Made by a program: the position numbers and the translations under genes
From: Larkinella humicola
Lineage (GTDB): Bacteria; Bacteroidota; Bacteroidia; Cytophagales; Spirosomataceae
Assembly (NCBI RefSeq): GCF_008727875.1
Contig: NZ_VTWS01000005.1
Span: 434,001-498,000, forward strand
Direction of reading: 5' to 3'
DNA length: 64,000 nt
Notes under the pieces: generated by a model
The model's input: only the letters and a program-made list of their open reading frames with translations
The model's database searches: none
What the model was told of the DNA's origin: nothing
In this document: positions 8,329-16,375 of the stretch, piece after piece
How the letters are laid out: every line of letters begins with the position of its first letter
Numbering within the stretch: the first letter of the stretch is position 1

Positions 8329-9939
8329 ATGAAACGCGAACTCCTTACGACCCCCCTGAAACGCATTCGGCCGGTATTTTTTAACGTGGGTGAAAACGTC
8401 AAACGGTATGAACAGGTGCGCGGCCTGTTTGTCAATGGCCACGACCGGTTGTTTGCCGAACCGCTCGTAACGGGAGCTGGCCGCGACGAAATTACCTGGT
8501 ATGGGGAGTATCCCGGCGATTTCCGGACGCTGGCGTCGTATTCGCCCGAGGAACAGCAGCAGCTCCTGCCGATCCTGAACGAGCAGGTCAACTACCTGTT
8601 TCGCGACATCATCCGGTATATCAAAAAAGGGCCGGGGCAATACGACCGGGCCAGCTACCGGAATCTGCGCCAAAGTGTCGAGAGCTTCCTGGAAGTACCT
8701 TCGACGGAACACATTCTGGTGTTCAATACGCCCGACGGCCCCCGGTTTACGCTGACCAATTGGGGGTTTATGTTCGAAACGGAAAAACCCGAGCGCAACA
8801 TCATCCGAAAACTGGTGCCGTTTGGGGTTACGCCCGTGGTGATCAGGGGCACGTATCGGCCAACGAACCTGCCTGCAGCCAACGAGCCGCTGGCGGTTGA
8901 GTTTGAAACCCATAAACGGACGCTGACAACCGACGAACAGGGCGTGTTAACGATTGCGGAGGTTCCGTATCTGAGCGAAATAACGGTGTATCAGCAGGAC
9001 GCCGGTGGGCAACCGGTGAATCGGCAAACCGTCTTCGTGGATGAGCGGAATCCGGCGGAACCGTATCCGGTTTTGCTCGAACGACTGCCGTTTTCCATGT
9101 TTTTCCGGGTGGTAGACCAGCACGGGCGGGCCGTTCCCAAACACCACATCCGGCTCGATTATCAGGGAATGCAACTGCCCGTCCAGGCTGACGAACAGGG
9201 ACGGTTGCTGCTGAACAATACCTACTATGGCGAAAGTGTGCAGTGTTACGACCTCGTCGATAAAAAAGAGCCGCTGGTCAAGACCTACGTCCACGAACGC
9301 GGCCAGGCCGACTATGTAATTCCGGTTTTTATTCCGGACCCGCTCAAACCGGTGAAGCGCGGCCTGGGCTGTCTGGGATTGCTGGTGGGATTGCTGGTGC
9401 TGCTGGTGGCCGGGCTGATTGCCTACTACTACTTCGCCTATGACGAAAAACCGCTCTCCCAGGATCAGTTGAACGCATCGGTCCGGGGGCATAAAAACCG
9501 CCTTTCCCCGCCGGATAGCCTGAACGCCGTCGCCCCCGATTCGACCGCCGTGTCCCCGGATACCCGGAACGAAGCCGGCCCGGAAATTCACGACGACATT
9601 GCGCTGTCTCAATGCAATGGCGGGCAGGACGGGCAGGATTATCAAAGCCCTGACATCAAGGTGGTGATTGCGGAATACGATCTGGGCCAGGAAGACGCCA
9701 CCTTCGCGCTGGACTACTACACCGATGCCGTCCCGGATCAGATCGAGGTATTTGAAGGCCGCAAAGATGATATCGATGAGGATTCGAAACCGCTGTTCAT
9801 TTACTACGGCAGCACCATCTACGACAGTTGGTCGCGGGCATCCATGCAGCAACTCATCAAAACCAAAAGCCAGTATGTAACCGTCCGGGTGACGGGGCAA
9901 ACCATCTGGAATTACCGGGTCAACTGCCCGTTGAACTGA
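8329..9939 (+). CDS. single-pass membrane protein with the shared N-terminal module
   Basis: 536 residues from ATG 8329, after a 106-bp gap. Residues 9-150 are clearly homologous to the module in the two preceding proteins: RPVFFNVGENVKRY, FAEP (42-45), W145-GF. A beta-rich Ig or carboxypeptidase-regulatory-like region spans about 168-330. One transmembrane helix lies at about 345-368, preceded by basic residues, so the C-terminal 165 residues are probably periplasmic. That part is acidic, with a compact domain at about 435-536 that I do not recognise. The architecture matches the protease (module, linker, TM, outer domain) with the protease domain replaced by another. It may be a sensor or anchor that couples the cytoplasmic SrfB/SrfC machinery to the periplasm; this is inference. 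Confidence 0.75.
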   Translation: MKRELLTTPLKRIRPVFFNVGENVKRYEQVRGLFVNGHDRLFAEPLVTGAGRDEITWYGEYPGDFRTLASYSPEEQQQLLPILNEQVNYLFRDIIRYIKKGPGQYDRASYRNLRQSVESFLEVPSTEHILVFNTPDGPRFTLTNWGFMFETEKPERNIIRKLVPFGVTPVVIRGTYRPTNLPAANEPLAVEFETHKRTLTTDEQGVLTIAEVPYLSEITVYQQDAGGQPVNRQTVFVDERNPAEPYPVLLERLPFSMFFRVVDQHGRAVPKHHIRLDYQGMQLPVQADEQGRLLLNNTYYGESVQCYDLVDKKEPLVKTYVHERGQADYVIPVFIPDPLKPVKRGLGCLGLLVGLLVLLVAGLIAYYYFAYDEKPLSQDQLNASVRGHKNRLSPPDSLNAVAPDSTAVSPDTRNEAGPEIHDDIALSQCNGGQDGQDYQSPDIKVVIAEYDLGQEDATFALDYYTDAVPDQIEVFEGRKDDIDEDSKPLFIYYGSTIYDSWSRASMQQLIKTKSQYVTVRVTGQTIWNYRVNCPLN

Positions 9940-10044
9940 GCCTACTTAGTAAAATGATTATAGTCTCGTGACTCTATTCGGTCAACCAGGCTGATTTTAC
10001 CGTGCCATTCGTACTCTGTCCTGTTTATCCAAACCCTTACGATC

Positions 10045-12648
10045 ATGCATAATTTACTCTCAAGTATTGAGATAAACTTTGATATCCGCCCGCTGGTGGA
10101 TGCCATATCGAGTCAGAAAGCGGTGGTCTATGTTGGAGCTGGCGCTTCAATATCGGCAGGGCTTCCAGACTGGAAAGCGTTGTTGGTTAGCAGTCTTATG
10201 AAGGCAAAGGCCAATCTGAAAGAATTCGATAATGACAACTCCAACTTTTCTAAATCATTCAACCTAGCGGAGAAACTATTAAGAGAAGGTGACTTTCTGA
10301 TGTCTGCGGAACTGCTTCAGCAAGTACTTGGCAACGAACTTGGTGAACACATTTGGGAAATTTTCAAGAAAACATCACAACCATCACAAATTCATAAAGC
10401 AATCTCCAGAATTCCTTTTTCCACAGCCATCACCACAAATTATGACAAACTGCTGGAGATGTCTTATAATGAGACCCACCCAGTGTATACCTGGAGGCTG
10501 GCAGAAAATATATTCCGATCAATTAAGAAGAACACCTTTGCCATCATAAAAACACATGGTGATATCGAAGACTTAAGTTCACTGGTTCTTACGAGAACAC
10601 AATACAGAGATTTAATGCAAATCAATAAGTCATTTAATGACGGCTTGACCATCCTGCTTTCATTGAAAACATTTTTATTTATTGGATCCTCATTAAAAGA
10701 TTTCGATTTGCTGAGGCTAATGGATGATGCAAAACTAACGTACAAATCAAATTTCGGACCTCACTATGCAATTTTATTTGAAAATGAAGTTGATGAATCT
10801 TTTATAAAATACCTAAAGGATTCTTACAACATCAACGTAATACTTTGCCGTATTCCCGAGAATTATACTGGTGATATGTTAACAGATATTGTATGTTCTT
10901 TTCTAAAAACTCTTTCAGGTAGTGTTTCCCAAAAGCTCGTAAAGAGCAACAAAATAGTTAATATAAACTCAGCGTCCTTTAGCTTTAACGACATTATCCA
11001 CAATCTATTAAGAGAAACGCTTAAGTTAACCGGTGCAGAAAGAGGAATCGTCTCCTTCGTTGAAAGTAGAAATATCCCAGGACTGGAATATATCTTTAAA
11101 GATGATTTGTACCAAAAAAACGAATACTACAAATCTGAAAACTATGCTGAAAGAATAAGCCACGATACCATCCTCGGGTTCATTTATTCTCTGGGTGGTA
11201 GAGAAAGAAAATATTTATACTATAGCGACATCAGTAAGAACCAAAAGATTTCAAATATTGATACCATTCCGGAAAAATACCAGTATAGCCCTTTAAGTTC
11301 GGAAACTAAATCCGTGTTAATCACACAAGTATTCTCCGATGGCAGCCCTGTCGGTGTCGTTGCAATTGAGAGTTCTATGGCGGACGCTTTTACACTTGAA
11401 CACCTCAAAACAATTGAAAGTCAGTCAAGTTCATTCGGTGCTATTTTCAAAGAACTCGAGTTACGCGAAAAATCAGTCAAAGAAATTGACTTACTCAGTA
11501 ATGCAATAGCCCTGCAGGGATTAATGGATAATTGCATCCGTTTAAAGCGTTTCAAAATTTCCTATCTTTTTTACGAAATAAACTATAGGAAGGGTGAGTT
11601 AGTAGCCCGGTACGACCCTGAAATTTTATCAACTTTGAATGAGCTAGAATTCAGTTATAAATTTGACGAAACTAGTTTGGCGACCCATATTCTTAAACAA
11701 CAAAACGAGAAGTATATTGATGACATTATCATTAGTACGCAGGACAATAATGAAACTATCATCTCGCCGAAAGGTATAAAATTTTTCAACATCGAAGGCT
11801 CCATCTATGCAACGCCTGTAAAGGTCGGCCACTATACTTCGTTTATTCTTGTTGCGTGGTCCAGAGATTCTCAACAACTTGTTGAGGTAACCAGCAGAAT
11901 ATCAAGAATGGCTCACTTCATCACCAATTCCCCTGATCGCGACTTTTCAAACAATATAGCCGGAGAAAAATATAAGGCTAAAAGATTTATTATTGAGATT
12001 AACGAATCAATAAAAAGATTAGACCAAAATATTAACAGAAAATCGTGGGTTGCTTTCTTGCAAGATGAAAATAATAGATTTGGCTTCATAAAAGCGTTAT
12101 TAAAACCCCTAACTGGCTCAAATTGTGAACTCGCCCGTATTAGGCTTTGGGTTTATAACGAAGAGGCAAAAGTTTTTACGTGCATTTATTCGTATTCTAC
12201 TCAAAGTGCAACGCTAAAGAACTGTAAAAAAGACAATGAATACGTGGGAGTGACGTCCAGGGCTGATGATCCTTACTGTAGCTTCACCATTAACCGGTTT
12301 AAAGACAATCCGTATGCCATGCATCAGCACAGAAAAATGTTTCCTGCTGAAGACGTCAATACAAAACGACTTCATAAAGATCCGGATGGAAAATGGATTG
12401 TGGGACCGATTGTTTCACGGCGCACCAAAGAACCCGTTTTACTGGGATTCATTTCGGCAGATAACCATTATCCAGAAGGAGATGTAATCAAAGAAAAAAT
12501 TCTATCTGAGAAATATGATGCCTACCAGCGGTATGCTATCGATTTAATAAACGATATTCTCCGTGAAGTTTTATCTGTTAAACCCATCATAAAAAGTATA
12601 ACAGGCACAACCCCAGTGAAAGATTCCCCTGAGGAAGTTCGTGCGTAG
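10045..12648 (+). CDS. SIR2-like NADase/deacylase fused to GAF-like domains
   Basis: 867 residues. Residues 20-280 form a SIR2_2-type domain: GAGASISAGLPDW (31-43), TTNYD with N132, THGD with H171 in the catalytic position, and LFIGSSLKD. A GAF-like domain follows at about 310-480 and a second GAF-like region at about 640-865. SIR2 domains of this type in prokaryotic conflict systems usually hydrolyse NAD+ after activation. The GAF domains could bind a small ligand and gate the activity, which is inference. The gene is strikingly A+T-rich, with different codon use from its G+C-rich neighbours, and lies after a 105-bp gap at the distal end of the + strand series. It was probably acquired separately. 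No signal peptide. Its stop lies 7 bp from that of the convergent caspase gene. Confidence 0.85.
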   Translation: MHNLLSSIEINFDIRPLVDAISSQKAVVYVGAGASISAGLPDWKALLVSSLMKAKANLKEFDNDNSNFSKSFNLAEKLLREGDFLMSAELLQQVLGNELGEHIWEIFKKTSQPSQIHKAISRIPFSTAITTNYDKLLEMSYNETHPVYTWRLAENIFRSIKKNTFAIIKTHGDIEDLSSLVLTRTQYRDLMQINKSFNDGLTILLSLKTFLFIGSSLKDFDLLRLMDDAKLTYKSNFGPHYAILFENEVDESFIKYLKDSYNINVILCRIPENYTGDMLTDIVCSFLKTLSGSVSQKLVKSNKIVNINSASFSFNDIIHNLLRETLKLTGAERGIVSFVESRNIPGLEYIFKDDLYQKNEYYKSENYAERISHDTILGFIYSLGGRERKYLYYSDISKNQKISNIDTIPEKYQYSPLSSETKSVLITQVFSDGSPVGVVAIESSMADAFTLEHLKTIESQSSSFGAIFKELELREKSVKEIDLLSNAIALQGLMDNCIRLKRFKISYLFYEINYRKGELVARYDPEILSTLNELEFSYKFDETSLATHILKQQNEKYIDDIIISTQDNNETIISPKGIKFFNIEGSIYATPVKVGHYTSFILVAWSRDSQQLVEVTSRISRMAHFITNSPDRDFSNNIAGEKYKAKRFIIEINESIKRLDQNINRKSWVAFLQDENNRFGFIKALLKPLTGSNCELARIRLWVYNEEAKVFTCIYSYSTQSATLKNCKKDNEYVGVTSRADDPYCSFTINRFKDNPYAMHQHRKMFPAEDVNTKRLHKDPDGKWIVGPIVSRRTKEPVLLGFISADNHYPEGDVIKEKILSEKYDAYQRYAIDLINDILREVLSVKPIIKSITGTTPVKDSPEEVRA

Positions 12649-12655
12649 TTAAATT

Positions 12656-14167
12656 TCAACGCCGGAAATAAAACTCGTCGCCCGTCAGCGAAGTTGATTC
12701 CCAGGGAATCTGTTCGTTGTTTGTTTTCTGCATCACATCCGTGCGCACCAGCCGGAAAACGGACTCGATCGAGACATTGGGCTTCTGAATGTGCTGCAGT
12801 AAACTTTCGGTGTAGGTACCGTTTTTACCCGTTCCATCGGCGGCCGTACTGCCGGGCGCGGTGGCAAAGGCAATGAGCGTGCCGGTGGGGGCTTTGATCG
12901 ACGCCGGGCCGCCCGAATTGCCGGCATCCCGTTGCTGGGCCGGTTTGACGAACGGATCGTTTCGGCAGGCATCCATCACCAGAATGTTGACGCGGGTGTT
13001 GGCAACTTCCATTTTATTCAGAATATGCTGCAAGCCAACGCATTCTGATTCGACATCACTCTGCTTCGTCACTTCCACCGGAACCAGGTAATTCAATCCG
13101 TTGCGCTGAACACCATGACCGGCATAATAGACCATCCCGACCGTATACTTCTCCTTGCTCAGCACCTCGCCAAATGTATTGATGGCACTAATGAGGGCAA
13201 TCCGGTCGACATTTGTACATTTGATCACCCTGAATCCCAGGCTGGTCAACGAGCTGGCCATCGCGTCGGCATCGTTGACCGGATTGCCCAGCGCTGGCAC
13301 GCCCGTGTAACCGCCGTTCCCGATCACCAAAGCCAGCCGTTTATCGACCGTCGACTTCGCAGCCGCAATCCGCTGGGCCATCTGGGGCGTCAGCGTAAAT
13401 TCCAGCCGACTCACGTTGCCCACCGCATCATACGCTTCCAGCAGAATGGGGTAGTCACCCCGGTCGGTCAGTTGCACCACCGGCTGAAAAGTCCCTTTTT
13501 CGTCGAGCACAACCGACTGTCCATTGAGTGTAAGCCGGTCTACTTTTGAGGGATCGGTGACCCGCCCGATGATGGTGACCTCGCCCGTTTTAGCCCTTGC
13601 TAACCGCATCCCCCGGGGCGGGGCTTCCGGCAGCGGAGGGCTGATCACATCAATTTGCGGGCCAACGGTATCCCGCACGGCCAACACCGGTGCCGCCTGT
13701 TTTCCGGAAAAATGAAAGCCAATCTGCCGAAAAAACGCTTCCCGGTCGCGTTCATACGCCCCCCGGCCTTTGAAAAGAATCGTAACCGCCTGGGAAGCCG
13801 CCTGATCAATCGATTGAACACTGCAATGGGGAGCCCTGACAACGGCGACCGGCTCCGGCTGCCCGGGGTCGAAGGCTTCCAGTTTGACGATCACCCGCGG
13901 CACCGACGCATCCAGCGGGCATTTATCCGTCAGACAGCTCAACTCGATTCGCCACCCGGCCTCGCCAGCCTGCGAACCCGCCACCACCGAAAATTTTCGC
14001 TCGCGGAGCAATCCCTGCAAAACCGGCAGGACAGACGTCAGGTCGTGGGCGCTTCCCGTCTTCACCACGACCGCTACCGGCGGTTCGGCCACGGCCCCAA
14101 AAACCGTGGCACACGCCAGCCAACTCCCCATCAGAACCGACAGCACACTCAATCGGAATCTCATCAT
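12656..14167 (-). CDS. secreted caspase-like peptidase (C14, YAGHG/DACR class)
   Basis: 503 residues; two adjacent ATG codons (14167 and 14164) can both serve as start. An N-terminal signal peptide (about 1-25) is followed by an N-terminal region of unknown fold and a beta-sandwich segment (about 185-260). The C-terminal caspase domain (280-503) begins KRLALVIGN and has the catalytic pair H351 in YYAGHG and C401 in MDACRN. Both residues are intact, so proteolysis is expected, typically after basic residues for bacterial metacaspase-like enzymes. It is the last gene of a ten-gene operon of exported proteins, 9 bp after the CsgG-like gene. Its 3' end converges on the SIR2 gene without room for a terminator. 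Confidence 0.9.
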   Translation of the reverse strand: MMRFRLSVLSVLMGSWLACATVFGAVAEPPVAVVVKTGSAHDLTSVLPVLQGLLRERKFSVVAGSQAGEAGWRIELSCLTDKCPLDASVPRVIVKLEAFDPGQPEPVAVVRAPHCSVQSIDQAASQAVTILFKGRGAYERDREAFFRQIGFHFSGKQAAPVLAVRDTVGPQIDVISPPLPEAPPRGMRLARAKTGEVTIIGRVTDPSKVDRLTLNGQSVVLDEKGTFQPVVQLTDRGDYPILLEAYDAVGNVSRLEFTLTPQMAQRIAAAKSTVDKRLALVIGNGGYTGVPALGNPVNDADAMASSLTSLGFRVIKCTNVDRIALISAINTFGEVLSKEKYTVGMVYYAGHGVQRNGLNYLVPVEVTKQSDVESECVGLQHILNKMEVANTRVNILVMDACRNDPFVKPAQQRDAGNSGGPASIKAPTGTLIAFATAPGSTAADGTGKNGTYTESLLQHIQKPNVSIESVFRLVRTDVMQKTNNEQIPWESTSLTGDEFYFRR

Positions 14168-14176
14168 CGTATCTTC

Positions 14177-15046
14177 TTAATTGGTGGTTTTAAGCATCAG
14201 CCGGGCCTGTTTATCCCACAATTCCTGCAGCCTCTTTCCGCCTTCGGTCACCGTGCACAACGCCGTGCCGCCATCCTCGACCTTTTTAATTTTGGCAAAA
14301 GCAACTTCTTCATTCACAATCCGTTTGGTTCCATCGGGCCGGGCTACTTCGCGCTGGTTGGTGATGATGATGCGCGTGCGCATGCCCGGCAGTGGAAACG
14401 GAAAAGGAAGCTCGTCTCCGTCCGACGCCGATGCTTTCGAGGTCAGCCCCTCGCCTTCGACCCGAAAGCTGATGATGCCTTTTTTCTCGCTTTTTTCGAG
14501 CACTTCCAGAATTTGCATGCTGGCCGGAAATTTTCGGCGGGCAAAACTTTCTGCTTTGGACATCAGTGAACTCATGGCGATGTTGACCAGGTAATCCCGA
14601 TCCGAATTGCTGCTGGAACTGGACGAACTCTGAAGCGTTTCGAACTCACTAACGCCGGTTTCGAGGTCAGTCACCTGCACTTTGGCTTCCACATTGCAGT
14701 TATTATAGGTTACATTCCCGATCCGCTGGTTACTGAAATTCACCGCCGTTACTTCGCCGTTGATCATGAACTGGGCTCCTGCCAACTGCCCGGCCTGAAT
14801 GGCGTTGGTCTGATCGTATTTGTCGTCCAGCGACTTTTTCTGCTGCTGAACAATCTGATCCAGGGTGGACGAATCGACGGTTTTGACCCGTCTTGAACTC
14901 GTGAGGCCCGAAAAAACGGCCGAGGTGACCCGGTCGCTGTAGTTTCCTTTGAACGGAAACACGCTCACAACCGGCTGCGACGAAACCTGAGCCATCGTCA
15001 GGGGAACCACAAAAAGCCATGCAGCTAACGTAAAGAGAACTTTCAT
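14177..15046 (-). CDS. exported CsgG/LpoB-like protein
   Basis: 289 residues with a signal peptide (1-19, ending MAQ) but no lipobox cysteine, unlike CsgG itself. The segment VVSVFPFKG, then a central DQIVQQQKKSLDDKYD helix and AGAQFMINGEVT, follows the pattern of CsgG/HfaB/penicillin-binding-protein-activator folds. A run of seven serines sits near residue 143. The C-terminal half contains a GEGLTSKASASDGDELPF segment with predicted beta strands. It is periplasmic and could be a scaffold or sensor rather than a lipidated pore. It sits between two caspase genes (51 bp after one, 9 bp before the other). The fold assignment is moderately sure; the role is unknown. Confidence 0.65.
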   Translation of the reverse strand: MKVLFTLAAWLFVVPLTMAQVSSQPVVSVFPFKGNYSDRVTSAVFSGLTSSRRVKTVDSSTLDQIVQQQKKSLDDKYDQTNAIQAGQLAGAQFMINGEVTAVNFSNQRIGNVTYNNCNVEAKVQVTDLETGVSEFETLQSSSSSSSNSDRDYLVNIAMSSLMSKAESFARRKFPASMQILEVLEKSEKKGIISFRVEGEGLTSKASASDGDELPFPFPLPGMRTRIIITNQREVARPDGTKRIVNEEVAFAKIKKVEDGGTALCTVTEGGKRLQELWDKQARLMLKTTN

Positions 15047-15096
15047 AGTAAACGTGATTTGTTTTTAACGAGAGAAAATTGGTATTGGGTGCGCGA

Positions 15097-16371
15097 TTAT
15101 TTATCCAGTTTTTCGAGAATTTCCTCCAGCCGACGAATGAGCGAGGGCAATTCGCTCCGGGCCTGGGCCACAAGTTGTTGGGGTTGTTTACTCATTTTGA
15201 CCACGATCTGATACCGCCGGATGATTTCCGTCGTTTTGGGTTTTACCCAGCGCGTATCCTGTTGAAAGCCAACCCGGCAGCGTTCCGGCATATCGGCCTG
15301 GTCGTAGAAAAGCATCTGGTTCAGGGAATCATAGAAATTCTTCTGGTTGCGGTAAAACGTGTCGAATTTTTCGGCAAACTGCTCGGCATTATCCGTACTG
15401 ATTTCCTCGTCCATCCGCCTTAAAAACGGCAAATCTTCCCGAATACCGGCCAGCGCCGTCTCGTTCACGTAGCTGTCCAAAGGCGGGCAGGGCGCCTGAT
15501 CCGGTGGTACGGGCGGAACCGGCGGTTTTGGCGGAACACCGCCCCCTCCTCCCTTGACGGGGCGAATAGCCATCTGTAGCTGCGGATTCTGGTTCTGGTT
15601 GTTCTTCGCTGCTGCACTTTCGGTCAGTTTGACGACGGTTTTCACAAACTGATCCCAGGTCGGTTTTTCCTTCGCCTTCGACGACAGCAACTGGTTGGTC
15701 GCCACCTGCCAGGAAACCCCCAGCCAGCCGCCTTTCGGATCACTGAAGGAATACTGGTTGCGTTTGCAACTGCTCAGAATCAGACTCCCGGCATAGTTCC
15801 GAAACAAGGCGATGTATTTGGCGGCATCGGCACTTTCCGGCGCATCCATCGGAATGGCCTCGCGTTTGCTGGTGACGGGCGGCTCATCGCTCCGTTCTTT
15901 GTTGCAGGCTTCGCCAATCACCAGCGCCAGACGCGGTTTTTTGGCCAGAATCCGTTCATAAATCGTTTGCAGATTTCGGGAACTGGTTTCCAGCGTGGCG
16001 CGGTCGGCGTTGGCTTTTCCGAAAATCAGGGAGGGATACTCATTCTGGCGGTTGTTCCAGCCGTGTCCGATGAAGTAAAACAGCACCACATCGTCGGCGT
16101 CCACTTTCAGCGCGTCCAGCTTCTGGTCCAGTTCGGTGGCCAGGCATTTGGCCCCGCTGTAGGCCGCCATTTCGAGTGATAAACCGGCATATCGGGCAAC
16201 GATGGGTCCGTAATTGCCGGTCAGATAGTTGTAGGTTTTGCGGTTGGCATCGCCGAGGGTCGGATCATCCGTGTCGGCAAAAACGATGAAATGCAGTTTC
16301 GCCTGCCCCAGAGACGGTGACGTCCCCGGGCCGGCGAAACAGAGTAGAAAGAGAAGGGCTACGATGCGCAT
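15097..16371 (-). CDS. secreted caspase-like peptidase (C14, GHGxN/CNK class)
   Basis: 424 residues with a signal peptide (1-22). The caspase fold spans about 25-265: LHFIVFADTDD opens it, H103 lies in FIGHGWN and C156 in GEACNKE. The acidic residue before the catalytic Cys is Glu rather than the usual Asp of DACR, and Asn-Lys follows instead of Arg, a pattern shared with the caspase at 24014-25243. A Pro/Gly-rich linker (about 278-300) leads to a helical C-terminal domain (about 305-424), probably a coiled-coil interaction domain. It begins 4 bp after the M48 gene ends, so the two are translationally linked. Exported activity is expected; the substrate is unknown. Confidence 0.85.
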   Translation of the reverse strand: MRIVALLFLLCFAGPGTSPSLGQAKLHFIVFADTDDPTLGDANRKTYNYLTGNYGPIVARYAGLSLEMAAYSGAKCLATELDQKLDALKVDADDVVLFYFIGHGWNNRQNEYPSLIFGKANADRATLETSSRNLQTIYERILAKKPRLALVIGEACNKERSDEPPVTSKREAIPMDAPESADAAKYIALFRNYAGSLILSSCKRNQYSFSDPKGGWLGVSWQVATNQLLSSKAKEKPTWDQFVKTVVKLTESAAAKNNQNQNPQLQMAIRPVKGGGGGVPPKPPVPPVPPDQAPCPPLDSYVNETALAGIREDLPFLRRMDEEISTDNAEQFAEKFDTFYRNQKNFYDSLNQMLFYDQADMPERCRVGFQQDTRWVKPKTTEIIRRYQIVVKMSKQPQQLVAQARSELPSLIRRLEEILEKLDK

Positions 16372-16375
16372 AGGG

